Assembly: GCF_016808095.1 (NCBI RefSeq)
Contig: NC_068970.1
Location: 24,038,501 to 24,102,500 of the forward strand
Direction of reading: 5' to 3'
Length of the DNA: 64,000 nucleotides
From: Vigna angularis
Taxonomy: Eukaryota; Streptophyta; Magnoliopsida; Fabales; Fabaceae
Shown here: piece by piece, positions 22,437 through 36,311 of the stretch
Position numbering within the stretch: position 1 is the first letter of the stretch
Layout: each line of letters begins with the position of its first letter
Translations under genes and position numbers: made by a program
The notes under the pieces: generated by a model
What the model saw: the letters and a program-made list of their open reading frames with translations, nothing else
Told to the model about the DNA's origin: nothing
The model's database searches: none

Positions 22437-24990
22437 TGTAACATCATCATGTTGATGAGGAGCCACAAATTGATCCATGTTTTTCAATTTTATGTTGGTT
22501 CGTTTGAAAACACCAAGCTCCAACTTGCTATTTTCATATTTGGAGGCCAACTTTTGAAATTAGACTATTTTAATAACTAGTGGTTGAATTATGGCCTCTT
22601 TTGAATTGAAAAACTTGGGAACCTTTGAATTAAAACTTAGGGTAAATAGTGAATTCGGTGATTAAATGAATAGCAATCTCGTAATTGAGTTTTTGAAAAA
22701 ATAAATATTATAATTTAAATTTTAAATGTGTAAAGAATAATAGGTTTTAAGGTTATGTGATAACTTTTGTACATTAATTTTATCTTTGATTGATAATTGA
22801 CCTACTCTACGTATAAGATAAATGAACTATTCTTAACCTGAATCTTCCATTTTATTTATATTAACTTCTTGTATTAATAAATCATGTCTATAATAAATTA
22901 GGTGATAAATTCTTATATAAAAACTTTTAAGAAAAATAAAATAAAATAATTTTTTCATAAACTAAAGTTAACTACACTATTTTGTAAATATTCTTTTATA
23001 ATAACTTAACTGACAAAACTGAGTTTTTAAGTTATCCAGAAGCTAGTTTTAACCTATATATTTACTTTTTTATAACAAGAGTATTTGCGAAGAAAATATC
23101 TATATATAAATTAATTTTAATTTATAAAAAAATATTGTAAAAATATTTATGGGCAAGTTTATCTTCACAAACCCTTGATTTTGTGTCAAACTCCTACCAT
23201 AAACTCGACTTTTACCTTTTTTCTTCTTCCTGCATCAAAGAACCAAAGCAATGACACCCCTAAAACTATAAAACTATAAGCATCACTCTTAGACTGATAC
23301 ATGGCCTTTAGTTTTTTTTGTTTGCACACCAGGCCTGTATGAAGATAGGGGAAATAACCTTTGTCAGTGATTAAGGGCCTGTAGCCCAGTTTGCAGAACC
23401 TAAAGGCCCAAGTCTGAAAGCTTCACATATGTGTTAACAAGAAGGCCATTTCTTCATGCAACTCCCTTTCTTCTTTCTGCACCTCCCTAAAATATATTAT
23501 TCTATAATAAAATATATTAAAATTCCTAAACTTCTTTTCTCCTTCTTCGGGCGCTCCACCTCTCTCTCTTTGCCTTCTGTCTCCTTTTTCCATGTACATC
23601 ATCTTCCTCACAAATTGCCATTTTCATCTTAATTATCTTCGCACAACAACTATGAATAAACCAACATTATCTTCATCTCCTCTACCTTCATTCTAAGCAC
23701 ATAATCCAAAGTGATTGTTAGGAGAAGCAAATAAAGAAGATTTTTATTCTCCCATAGCAGCTCAATGACGTGTTTTCAAATCAATGTCATTTAAATTGTT
23801 CAATCTAAAATATGTTCTTAAATATTTAAAAACATATTTCAGATTGTCCAAATCGTTACTCAAAAAACATTTCAAGTTTTTCACCATCTCAACATGCACT
23901 TCTTTGAGCAAAGTTATGAATTTTTTTTCATTTTCACTAATAAGGATCACTAGAAACAAACTAATGCTATCAAAACGAGCCACCTAACTCGATCTACTTC
24001 GATTCACCATGGATTGATCATTTAGTGACTCAACTTAACTTAGCTTACTTATTATTGAATTAGAAAAATTCAAACTTGACCCAGTCCACCACAAGTTGAT
24101 AGATTAAATGGGTTGACTCACTCACTCACTTAATTACAAGTTCTTTTTTTCAATTAAAAAGTTTTCTAATTCAAATCTAAATAAAGAGGAAAAGTCTTAA
24201 ATTAGATTTATGATGAATCAAACATAAGATATCATTCCAAACAAGATATCACAAAATCTTATCAACAAAATTTTTAATGGTTTCATAGAGATTCAAATTT
24301 GTTTCTGCATAAAATTTGAGTTACTAAATATAGATTTGTGGATTTTTCATGTTTCCTCATAATTCTATACAAAAATAATTTCATGCAAGCCTCAATTTCA
24401 ATATTTTGTAAAATGATTAATCCAACAAAAAATATTTGTTAGAAAAATTAGGTAAGTTTATGAGCCAACAGAGCTCATCAGGGTGAGCTAGGTTCTTAAT
24501 GAGCCAGGTTCAAAATTGGTATGTATCAAAATTTTAAACTTTGTTTTAACCCAACGTGGCCCAAACTCGCGATAGGCCGGGTTAGATCATGGGTTTCAAC
24601 ATATTTTGACAACATTATTAGAAACAAAGTGATCTTGTCATTGTTCCTTTAATTACCACTCATGCAAGGGAGTTACCATCAACAATGTATGCCCACGTAG
24701 AGATTCATGGCCATTAAAAACATTATTTTGTTTTCCAGCAAGTTTAAACAAACCAACTACATTACATCAACATGATGCACCTCCACGTTATTAACATGGT
24801 CATATGTTGCATGTATTGCATTAATTCAAGTATTTTGTACTATCTCTACATATTGTGTTTTGGGTTTTGTTGTTGACTCTATAAATAAGATTCATTAACT
24901 TTTTTCTCGTGAAAGCGTGTAAAAAGTATACATAGAGACATTCTTTCATTATATGTGCATGTAATCCCATGTTCTCTTTTCAGGACCTTT
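22437..24990. other. Intergenic DNA, no supported gene
   Basis: AT-rich with islands at 23160-23640 (no motif). An imperfect palindrome near 23785-23870 makes similar short frames appear on both strands. 24060-24610 has words such as GGTTGACTCACTCACTCAC and GCGATAGGCCGGGTT that suggest an old non-autonomous transposon, but ends could not be defined. Confidence 0.4.
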
Positions 24991-25000
24991 GTTGTGAGAA

Positions 25001-25295
25001 ATGGAAAATGGAGGTGGAAATTTCCTGGCCAATCTACGAGTTCTTCATGGGAAAATTATAACCATTAAGATATAAAGATGGAAGTTATCCTTGGTTATCA
25101 AGAATTACTGGAGATCGTAAAAGACAATGGACGAGAGAAGGACGAAACCGCTAATAGGAAGAAAGATTGCAAGGCTCGTTGCCTTTTTCATGAATGCATG
25201 GATATGGTGAATTTTGAGAAAATTTTCAAAGCAAGAACAACAAAGAACATGGGATATACTGCAAAAGGTGCATGAAGGTTTTTTAAATTCAAGTT
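25001..25295 (+). pseudogene. Broken copia gag fragment
   Basis: From the ATG at 25001 a copia gag N-terminus is readable (MENGGGNFLANLRVLHGK), then a frameshift near 25055. The frame resumes at 25078 with MEVILGYQELLEIVKDN, RKKDCKARCLFHECMDMVNF and EKIFKARTTKN. A second shift near 25245 moves to another frame with TWDILQKVHEGF. This is the order of the UBN2-type gag domain; the expected tryptophan-rich WC.QM motif is lost at the first break. No LTR or pol region was found nearby, so it is an isolated relic. Confidence 0.7.
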
Positions 25296-26452
25296 TTGTT
25301 GAAACCAATTCACTTTTGGCAAATAATAATTTATATATTCTTCATACAGTGACTTCCTATTATGAATCCTTAAATATGAAATTGCATGATACTAAGCATA
25401 ATATTCTTTGAGGATATTGAGTTTGGGGAGAAGAATAAAGTTTAGAGGAAGAATTATTGGAAGTGATATGATTCGTAAAGTTTAAAACCTCTAGAAAGTT
25501 TAGAACCTCTATAAGAACAAACTCAATATCTCATGTTCTTGATAAACTACTTAGGTTATACTTTGACATCAAATCAGTTATTAAAGAAAGAGTATCATAT
25601 AACACTTAAAGACAAACTACTTAATGATATATCCTCTTAATAAGGCTCTTACACCCAAGGTCTTTTATGAGCATATTGCTCCTATGAATGTCACTTTTGT
25701 TTGCTATAAGATTGTTTTTATATTCTTGTACAAGGTTCATCACTACTTTTTTTAAAAACTGAAGCCATTAACAAAAAAAACTAGCATGAATAAATAAATA
25801 TTTGTGTAGACGTAGGGATAACTAGTGTGCTAATAGAATGAGTTGTCAAACATTAGAAAATATAATATCCGTAAAGCTCATATCTTAATTAATACATTAT
25901 GTTATTTTTTTAGGGATGAAAGGTGGATATTAAATATTTATAATCATTGAGGAATGTTATAAAGCATAATGTAAATACTACTCTTATTAATAAAAAAAAC
26001 TATGCATTATTTCAAAGTGTTTCTTATGCTATATGAATATAATTACATTTGTATATATATAAATCCACTCTCAATTTCATACTTAATATTTACATATTCT
26101 TTTATTCTCGTAATAAATTAAATCTCTAAACATAATTAAAATTACAAGTAAAGTTTACTATATAGTACCACTCATTTTAACTTGTTTTGCCAAAAACACA
26201 CTGATTGAAAGTCTGCTCTGTTAATTTTGTTAATTTATTTTTCATTATTTTATTTTATTTTATATAATATGTAAATATTTTATAAATTAACGTGATTGAT
26301 TAAATAAATTTAAAAAATTATAAATTATTAATAAGTAAATTTTAAATCCAACTCAAATTCACATAATCAAAATCAACTTTAATTAAGGTTTGTGTATTTA
26401 TTATAAATTAATTTTATTTTTAATTGATAAAAATTTCTAATATATTTTCTCA

Positions 26453-26455
<3 letters not shown>
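25296..26455. other. AT-rich intergenic DNA
   Basis: Nothing recognised. The part immediately after the gag relic may be further decayed element sequence. Confidence 0.4.

Positions 26456-26526
<71 letters not shown>
26456..26526. repeat. (TA)n microsatellite
   Basis: About 35 uninterrupted TA units. Confidence 0.95.
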
Positions 26527-26528
<2 letters not shown>

Positions 26529-27760
26529 AGTGAGATGATACATTAATAAGTAGTTTAATATTATGTGAAATAATAAATTATAAAATAACAAATTTTAAGT
26601 CTAACTTAATTAAATGAAAATTTGTATTTAGTTATATAATTATATAATGTAAATTAACTTTATGTGTAGTGTATATTATTGCATATTCATTATATATATA
26701 CTTTTAATCATTATTGCATAGTTATTACATATACTTCTAACCATTATTACATATACTTCTAACCATTATTGTATATTTATGTGTTTCAAATAATATAATA
26801 AAAATTTAACTTTTAATTTTAAAAGAAATAGTTGATAAATAAGTTGGTTCCACCTCTAACTTACCAACTTTGTAAATCAAATGAGATGAACAAAAACTAA
26901 TTAGTAAACTAAAATACCAACTCAACTTGTTATCTAATTTGCATTAACTTTAGATAATTGTTTGTTTAAAAGTATCCTTATTTATGTTTTAAAAATGTTT
27001 ATGTTAGTACTTTTGAATTAAACATTTTAATTAGGTTAACTAATAGACAAATAAACTCTCTAAATTTATTTAATATTCTGTTTAAAAAAAAGAAGTTAGC
27101 ATCTTTTAAAGATAAAATATTATATTAAGGCTTTTAAAATCTAAAATGTTGGAAAGTAAAATCACAAAAACATACAAAATTAAAAGTAACATTTAATCTA
27201 AAAAATATGGACGACTGTAATTTATAGTTTTTTAATATAAGGATTAAAATACAAATTTTCGATATAAAAACATAAATAATTATAGGATTAAATAAATAAT
27301 TTTTTTTTAAAATGTTAAATAAAGTACTAAGGTGATACTAATGCAAACGGCCTTAAATCAAAACTTCAATCTTGAAATTAGAAATTTCTGTTAAAATTCT
27401 TCTTAAATCCCCTTTATGATTTTCTGAAAGAGAGGGATCAAAAGCTATGATAAAAAAGGGAAAAAAGTCAACAGATCCAAAATCAAAATTCATGTAATTA
27501 TAGAGTAATTAAAGAAGTTTGGTATTTGGATCACGTAGAGACAACTACAAAATAACAAAACAAAAGAAATGCTGTCATGTTGAATAGATTAGCAGAATGA
27601 GTTGACCATTACTCATTCACAGAATTTGGAAGTGGCATTCTGAACCAAACAAACAACGTTCTTTCTTCCCTCTCACTATCCCAACGAGAATAAAAATTTG
27701 ATTTTTAATCCGTTTCTATTTCACCAGCACCTTCTACTTCTTGTTCTGACGAAGGGAAAG
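26527..27760. other. AT-rich DNA upstream of the XEG113-like gene
   Basis: 26690-26775 contains three near-copies of ACTTCTAACCATTATT. The 27600-27760 part is less AT-rich, with CT-rich stretches (TTCTTTCTTCCCTCTCACTA) that look like a plant 5' leader or core promoter. No clear TATA box is seen. Confidence 0.4.
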
Positions 27761-27781
27761 ATGGCGATGTTATGTTGCTGA
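27761..27781 (+). other. Upstream open reading frame in the XEG113-like leader
   Basis: ATG at 27761 opens a six-codon frame (MAMLCC) closed by TGA at 27779-27781, 24 bases before the main ATG. If included in the mRNA it could lower or condition translation; the transcription start is not known. Confidence 0.4.
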
Positions 27782-27805
27782 TTTGTGAAAAATTTATTGG
27801 TAAAG

Positions 27806-30800
27806 ATGGCGTGGAGAAAAGGGTGTGAAGAAGTGGCCAATTCGAAGCCTCTGTTCCTCACGATCTACACTGTTGTCATCGTTGGCATCGTGGTTTCCTC
27901 CTTCTACGTCTTCTCTTCTATATACTCCAGCAACCCATCTGCTGCTCAATCTTCTGCATGGCTCTCTTCAATTTCGAGTATGTGTTTCCGTAAAAATCAC
28001 GCCTTTTCTTGTTCTACACTAGTTTTAGTTTCATTTTCAAATGCTCATTTAAACTATAATCGCTGTTATTGCTTAGATATGATATTTACATTTTTATGTT
28101 ACAGTAGAGAAAGGTAGTGGTGGTGGGATGTTAGAATGTGTTTGGGTTTTGGAGCATCAGATAAATCCTTAAATCTAAGCTTGTTCTTCTGGAAGTACAT
28201 AATTCCTGTTAGAATAGTAAAGTTGAGATACATGTTTTGGTTATGTGAGATGTGAATTCTATTGGCAGTTTAATGGTAGTGCCTGTGTAGGACACGTTTT
28301 ATGTATTTAAAGCCGTGATTTCTTCTATTATATGTGTGTGCTAGATAAATTGAAACCTAGTTGATAATGGCTTTGCAGGTGAGGATACTCGTGTTACGGA
28401 TCAAACACAAAATGTTTCTCGGTCAGCTACGGTGCCTATTGTGCCCACGCCTTTCTCAGGGGCACAAAATGAAAGGCCAAGGTCTATATGGGATATTCCA
28501 CCGACCAATAAAAGGATGCCACCATTGTCAGATTTCCGGCTGACGAAGGCGCTGGTTCAGCAAAGGGTGAAAGATAATGTGGTAATTGTGACCTTTGGAA
28601 ACTACGCGTTCATGGATTTTATTCTGACGTGGGTTAAACAATTGAGAAATCTGGAAGTTTCTAATTTTCTTGTTGGTGAGCAGCTATGTTTAAGCCTTGT
28701 TTTTTCTGTCTTGTAAATGCACTGGTGATGTCTTGATACAAACGCATTTCCACTATTTTGTACCATTGATTGTTTGAGTTTTGAAACCTGCTGCTTAGGT
28801 GCAATGGATACCAAATTATTGGAGGCACTGTATTGGAAAGGGATACCGGTTTTTGACATGGGCAGCCATATGAGCACAGTAGATGTTGGATGGGGGTCTC
28901 CAACATTTCACAAAATGGGGAGAGAAAAAGTTATTCTGATCGACTCAATTCTTCCTTTTGGATTCGAGCTGTTGATGTGTGATACTGACATGGTTTGGTT
29001 GAAGGTGACATTCATTTTTATATATATTCTTTCATGAGTCAATTTGTTTTAATTATAATAATGGTTCATATTCTAGCTTAGATTTTGATTAATGATCCAA
29101 GATAAGCCGTAAATTTCTATTATTTATGACACTTTCATTCTCCATAGTGAATGAAATATAGTTATCAGAGATTTTGTTCAGTTTCTTGTGGAGCTGGCTT
29201 ACGGTATTTAAATTCAATAATTCCCATAGCATCATTTGCTTTTACCATCTACCTCTATTTTTCCATGTAATTATTATGTTTTCTTATAACCTTTTAGATT
29301 CATTAAGCACAATCATCTTTTACAATATCTCCAAGCCAATGATGTGATTGTTGTAATTTATTCCCATTACGTATGTTCAATTGTGTTATTGTTAAACAGA
29401 ACCCACTTCCATATCTTGCTCGTTATCCAGAAGCAGACATTTTGACTTCAAGTGATCAAGTTATACCAACAGTTGTTGATGATAGTTTGGAAGTTTGGCA
29501 AGAAGGTGAATATTAACTTACTGCCATTATTTCTACTGTAGTTATGTTGTTTCTAACTATGTTTAATGGTGTCGTGTGCTCTATATTGCCGACCTCACCT
29601 GGTGGATAATGCTTTATTGTTTTTGTTGTATTGATCATGTAACCAAGCATTTGCCAGTAAAATGGCATCTATAGACATACAAATTATTCTTTTTTGATTG
29701 ATAGTCACCTTTTATTTCAATAAAAACAGTTCTGAGGCATCACTTTAGACATTAGAGTGCCTTGTTTTTCATAAGTTTGGCATGGCTTTAGATTTGAAGT
29801 AAGCAAATTGAATTTAACACAACTATTGACAAGTCACAACATGGATTCTTTCCCCTTGTTATTGTTATTGGTCTTTCCTGTTCATAAAGATAAAATCATT
29901 TTGATGGAAGCTCACGTTGTGTAACATGTTCTTCCTCTTAACCAACTTATAAAATTAAATTGCATAGTTTGAAGCAAGTTTTTCTCTCCCTGGTTATGTT
30001 GTTTTAGAATCAGTGTAACCGATCCTTTGCCCTTACTTATTGCTATTCTCTATCTCTCATGTATTATACATGTTTCACTTGTTATTTTGACTGTGTTGAT
30101 GATATTTTTATCACTTTTAATAGTTAGTGGTGCCTACAACATTGGAATTTTCCATTGGAGACCAACAGAGTCTGCCAAAAAATTGGCAAAGCAATGGAAG
30201 GAAATGCTTCTAGCTGATGACAAGATATGGGATCAGAATGGGTTTAATGATATTCTTCACAAACAGTTAGGTCCATCTGTTGAGGATGAAAGTAGACTTG
30301 TTTTTGTTTTTGATGGAAAACTGAAGATGGGGATTTTGCCTGCGAGTATCTTCTGTAGTGGACATACATATTTTGTCCAGGTAGGGTTTGTTATGCTAAC
30401 AATTTTCAACTGTTTGAAGTTCTTAGTTCTGATTTTTTATGTGGTATAGCGTTGTTTTCATCTTCACAACTAAATACATTGAGGAGTCTAGATAGGACTA
30501 GAGACAAATTTGTATACCTTTCTATTTAATTTACATATCACGGTTACAGGCTATGTACCAGCAACTAAGGTTGGAGCCATATGCAGTGCACACAACATTT
30601 CAATATGGTGGAACTGAAGGAAAGCGCCATCGTCTACGAGAAGCCATGCTCTTCCTTGATCCACCAGAATACTATAATCCTCCTGGTGATTAGTTGTTGT
30701 TCCTCATTCCATTTTGCATGCAGACGTTCACTTAAATAATATTTTTTGAATGCACTTGTGTAAAATATACTCATTTCACTATTTGTCTCTACTCTATCTG

Positions 30801-33800
30801 CCTTTAAGTTAGCATCATACTATGATGCTGAATTTGGAAAGTGTTATGCTTTGACATATGAAGGAATTGTTACAGTTTCCCCTTCTGATTGATTAGTCAA
30901 CTCTGTTTCATGAAATTACTGCAACATAATTTTTGAAGAACTTTTGCAGGGGGGTTCTTGTCATTTAAGCCTTATATTCCAAAACGCTTGATGCTAAGTG
31001 GGGAGCATAATGTCGAATCACATTTTACTCTTGTCAATTACCAAGTATGTATGTATCCACCTGAACATGTTTTCTACAGTTAAGCAAATTATTTGTGTTT
31101 TAATATGTGTTGCACATTATTTTTCCAGATTAAACAGATTAGGACAGCACTTGCAATTGCTTCCCTTTTGAACAGAACACTGGTAAGAACTAATTTTTGG
31201 GTTCCTACACACTTCTTTATGAATCCTATTAAGTTATAAACCACTAACATTTAGATGAAAGATGGACTACACTCTGTTTTTTTGGGCTAGTTCTTAATAA
31301 ATATGTTTTACAGTCCAAAAGAATCTTGTTTATATTAGACTAAAGAAATAGTTTGTTACTTTAATATGCTGGGCAGTGTAATTTCGTTATTTGCTTAATA
31401 TAGACCAAAAGTGTGGCATCATGTGATTTATGTAACTAACCTCACCTAGTGCGATAAGATTGTTGTTGTTTAATATAAACAAAAAACGTGTAAATCAGAT
31501 TTATGTTGTATACTTCCACAAATTTAAGATGTGTTGCATATTGAAAGCGTACATTCATTTCACATACAATCATTATTGTGATGAGCACTAGTTTCTACTT
31601 AGTGTCCTACATGTCCCATTATATTTTTGCATAGGTATTCATGTTATACTGTTCTAGATTCTGGAAAATTGTTTGTATTCATGGGGAATTGTGTTTAGGA
31701 TAGCTAAGAAGGCAGGCTTGTTTGGTATCTCATCTCTATCCTAGGGAGTTACATTCTCTGATTATTGCTCTCAAATGTTAATTGAAAAATTATAAACAAA
31801 GATGCTGATAGCATTTTGCCAAAATCTAGTCTTCAACTTAGATTATAACTGTATTTTGTCATACTTTGATTGAGTTGAAGGTGCTCGATTCTTATTGCCA
31901 TTATTGGTAAAGTCGTGAGTATAATTTATAACTATTATTACAGCATTTAATATCATATCTTTTCCATGATTCCTAGGTGCTTTTCCTTTCCGTTTGTTGA
32001 TATTTTTCTTTCCAATTATTCAGTGAGTGGAAAATAACTGCTAGCATCATTCTGTTACTGGATTCTTCTCTCCCCCTTCTAATTAGTAACATTCCTGGAA
32101 AAGCTGCTATCCAAAATATAATATTGAAATACATTACACTATGAGCTAACATGTTGCATGGTTTATATAACTGGTTTTGCATTTCAGTTTTGGTTGAAAA
32201 TGTTTTCTGATAAGACTGTTTTAATTGAAATATGCACCTGGCTAAGGTGAATTAGCTACTGTGGGTATTCTTAGTTTTTATAATCGATGGTTTCATTTTT
32301 TGTTGCTATTTTTACTTGATAAATTCTATATTTGTATCTTAAATTAGATTCTTTTTGTTTAGGTGATGCCTCCACTATGGTGCAGGATTGATCGGCTATG
32401 GTATGGCCATCCTGGTATATTGGAAGGGTCCATGACTAGACAACCTTTTCTCTGTCCTTTGGACCATGTATTTGAGGTATTTACTGTTAAGTGATTCCTT
32501 ATTATTTTATTGTTCAATTGTCAAATGGATTTGGAACTGGAAGATTAAAATCATCTAAATACATTTGGGTCCTCAGAGCAATGGTTTTACAAATTTTAAT
32601 AGTATCATTTAAAGTAAATTAGAAAGGTCTATGGCATAAGTGACTATACTTTCTTCAGCTGTGAATGTTGTACACAATGAGCAATATGTTTCTTATTATT
32701 GAGGCCTCAAACCGTTGGGAAATGGGGATAATTGGTACCACCAATAGACTTCATCAACAAAACACAAATAGAAAGGTAAAAATTTCATAGGGTTTATGGA
32801 CTGTTCTGTTGATCTGCTGGTCAATGAGAGATAATTGAAGATTGTCATAGTTGCAGCTGTAGTAATTAAAAATATAAGAAACATAAACACAGGTGGAAGT
32901 GAAAGATAATGATTGAAGTTCAAACTAGTATTTCATTTAATATCTGTGCAAAAGTTTTTTTGTTATTTTCCATCTAGTAATGTTTTGAAAGTAGCCCTCA
33001 AATCGCACAGGAAGTAACTTAAGAAGAATAGTTGAACCTAAAATTAATTGAAATTCAATTGACAGAGATATTATAATTAGTGTCAGTGTCTGCTGTATGA
33101 TATTGAATAAACGCGAATAGCCTCTCTGGTGGGAGTAGAACATTTTATACGTTACTTCCTAATGCTGCTATGTAAATGCATTCTACTGTAGGTCAATGTC
33201 ATGCTGAAAAAGCTCTCTGAAGAAGAGTTTGGTCCTCAAATAGATTTTAGAGAGTACTCAATACTTGATAACCCCTCTCTGCCATCAGAGGTAATAAAAG
33301 TCAATTACATCCATTTTAAGCCATGATTCTTGTTCCTTGATCTATGTCACTTTGTTTAAACTTATTTACCTTGCTTCTTGAGTTCAGGTAGAAAAGTCAT
33401 GGCTTGATGTTCAGCTCTGTAAAGAAGGAACCGAAGGCTGTGATGTCTCAAATGATACCACCAGTGTAGGGGGAATACTTAAATTTCCAAAGCACAGCAA
33501 TGAAGAAACGGTATCTGATTATATGTCATTATATCTTTTATCACATCTATCCATTTAATACCCACTTATGTTAACATTTTTCTAAATCAACCCCATAAAC
33601 TACACTGATATGATTATATAGAATGTCCAAATGATCATGTCATATTATCATATCTATCCATTTAACACGGTTGTTTCTACATGCACTTACAGTTTATGAA
33701 AGTATTCTCATCATTCAAGGATATAAAAGTGATCAAGTTCTCTTCAGTTCAAGATGCTTTCCAAGGTTTCACTGACAAGGCGAGGAAATTTTTCTTTTTC

Positions 33801-34036
33801 CACTTGAAGTTTTACTTTTTTGAGTTAACCCAAAGTAACAAAACTGATACCATGCATTGATTTTCCAGGAAAGGGAAGATAAATTCAGAAATCGTGTTAA
33901 GCGGTATGTGGGCATATGGTGCTGTGTGCCAGATCAAAGCCTTGGCCACATATATTATGATATGTACTGGGATGAGAAACCAGGATGGAAAGCAATTCCT
34001 CCTCAAACTTCCCAGGATGATCATCCCCCTTGGTAA
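27806..34036 (+). CDS. XEG113: XEG113-like extensin hydroxyproline arabinosyltransferase (GT77)
   Basis: Thirteen exons: 27806-27977, 28379-28675, 28799-29004, 29400-29505, 30124-30380, 30550-30685, 30950-31044, 31129-31182, 32363-32476, 33192-33290, 33388-33510, 33693-33779, 33869-34036. They join in frame to 637 residues, close to the roughly 640 of the family. Residues 14-41 form one membrane anchor (PLFLTIYTVVIVGIVVSSFY), giving a type II Golgi layout. The GT77 domain follows, with VIVTFGNYAFMDF, WGSPTFHKMGREKV, the metal-binding DxD (DTD at 218-220) and GAYNIGIFHWRP. The C-terminus is GHIYYDMYWDEKPGW...DDHPPW. Known role: adding a later arabinose to Hyp-linked arabinan chains of extensins in the Golgi. 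The start is chosen at MAWRKG because the anchor follows at the usual distance. All introns are GT-AG except intron 12, which starts GC. The product is likely functional. Confidence 0.92.
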
Positions 34037-34777
34037 GATTAACATATGGTTATGTTTATTATGCCACTACAATGGATGGGGGAAATAAGAGACATAAATC
34101 CAAAGGAGATTTAGTTTCCAGCTAATTGTGAAAACCAAGATAGAATGCATACAAGTGAGGAATCTGTATCCATACTGAGGATGTAAGATATTCAGAAACT
34201 AGACAATTGGTTCTTGTAACATTTAAGAATTTTTTTGGTTTGTACAATGATACTAATATTGCACCTGGAGAAATGGAGGCCCATAAATTTCTCAGAGGCT
34301 TTCACATTTTGGTCTGTGATGTTCTTGTTGTTATCATTGTATTGGCTGTAATTAAATACTGGAGACATTCAATTGTATTGTTGTTGTTCTTTTCTACATT
34401 ATTTTATTCTGAACTGAAATAAGTAATGTTTGTTTTTCTGCTGTCCAATGAACAGTGCTTAGTAATTTTGTTTTTGTTAATTCGTATTCTCCTGTCATTG
34501 AACAGAACAGACTAGGCATTAATTTGTCTATGTATTTTTCTTTCTGCGACAACTTTTATCAGATAGTGGAAGAATTGAAAAACGTTATGGAAAAAATATA
34601 CTTTTATCATATCTTCAAATGGTCTCTACGGGAGGTGCCAATAGAAGCAAAAGTAAGAAATTTACAACATTCTTTCTTTTTTATTAACTTGATTGCAAAT
34701 GATTTATAACTTAATAATATTTACGAACAGTATATAATGTATAAAATACACAAACAACTCTTTTCTCCTGTTTTCGC
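34037..34777. other. 3' flank of the XEG113-like gene
   Basis: The first few hundred bases are probably 3'UTR; no AATAAA is obvious close to the stop. Frames at 34207-34709 have no family motif. Confidence 0.4.
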
Positions 34778-35304
34778 TAGAGATGACAACGGGTCAGATC
34801 GAATATGGATAGTGTCTACCTGCAACTTGACCCAACAAAAGAAAATTCACCCGCTACTCGATCCACTATCCACACTGATATCCGCGGATATTTTAAAACC
34901 CACGGATATCCGTGATACTCGCAGATACCACAAATATTTAAAAAGATATATTTTTATAAAATATTATAATAAAATTTAAATAAAATTACAAAAAATATAA
35001 TATATATTAAATTAAATATAAATTAAAATTTAATTTTAATTATATTTAATTTTATAAATTAATTTATGAAATAATGTTAATTTTAATTAAATTTAAGTTG
35101 ATAAAATATAAATTAAATTTTTATTTTTTGTAGATAACGGATATCGATGGATATAAATAGTATAATATCTACACCCGACTCGTTTATAAGCAGATATTAT
35201 AAAACCCGCTATCCACAATCCGAGGATAGTAAATATTCACAGGTACACACGGATTTTATTCTATTCTTAGATATATGCGAATACGGATTTTTTTGGCATC
35301 TTTC
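34778..35304 (+). mobile_element. hAT-like MITE, copy 2
   Basis: It begins TAGAGATGACAACGGGTC and shares with 9649-10136, in opposite orientation, ATAGTGTCTACCTGCAA (34809), clustered GATATCCGCGGATATTTT words and the long A/T core. The right end, GGCATCTTTC, is a decayed complement of the start. No target duplication is clear. It lies about 740 bases beyond the stop codon of the XEG113-like gene. Non-coding. Confidence 0.6.
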
Positions 35305-36311
35305 ACTCTCTTTTATTTTATTTACATTATTTATTGTAAATTGTTCTTAATACTTGTTAAAATTTTACACACAAAAAAACGTATAAAAAATACACTTAAT
35401 ACTTGTTATCTGTTTTTGTAGTGTGACTATTGTCGTGACACAATTTAAAAATATATTGTTTAGTGAGCAATAAAATTCATTTTATTGAACATGATTAATA
35501 AAATATTTCTCTAATTAACATGATTAATTTTAAGTTTTTAAAAAATATATTTAGTTTGAATTCTATTTAAATATTTTTTATTATTATTTGAAACAAATAC
35601 TAATATTATTGTGCTACGGACATTTAAATTTTTATTTTTTATTTTGTAAAAATATTAATCAGTTAAGTACGCGCGGCGGAGACATTTTCTATTTAAAAGC
35701 GACGGGACTAAATCTTGAAAGCTCTTATGTAATAATAATAAAAGATTAAGATAAAAAAGTCACTTGATTTTCTCAAGTATTTAGATGTCACCTTTAGCTT
35801 GAAAAATCTGGTAAGTAGGATAAATTATACTCCTTTTAGGGAAATACATAAATTATATTATTCCACTCCACTAATTTTTAAAGTTATGTTTCTTTATATT
35901 TTAAATTCCGTGCTCTTAATCAACGATGGAAATCTGACAATTAATTTTTAATTTACCTAAATCTATAAAATATCTTTAATTCAATTGTTTGTTTGATCAA
36001 TTTCATATTTTACTTAGAAATACAAAAATTAACCCATCTAAACTATGTTAATTGATTAACACCTAAGGTCCATCACAGCATTTAAATTGTTAACGTCAAA
36101 TCCAAAACTCTTACACAATATAAGCCAATTAAGTCATAAAATGCCAAAAGTATTAATAAGAGTAAAAAAGAAAAGAAAACAAGAAAGCAGGTATCATCAT
36201 AGTTTCGTAGATTGATTGATTACATCATCAAAGTATGGTTTATTATAAAGCAAAAGCAAAAAGCTCTACACAGAGCAGCATTCTAGAGTCCTGGTTTAGC
36301 ATATACAATCC
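35305..36311. other. AT-rich intergenic DNA and 3' flank of the GRP gene
   Basis: No gene recognised. The last 100-150 bases before 36312 are probably the 3'UTR of the minus-strand gene. Confidence 0.45.

Noticed and set aside
23762..23987. Similar short frames on both strands
   Set aside because: They arise from an imperfect palindrome, so neither is likely coding.
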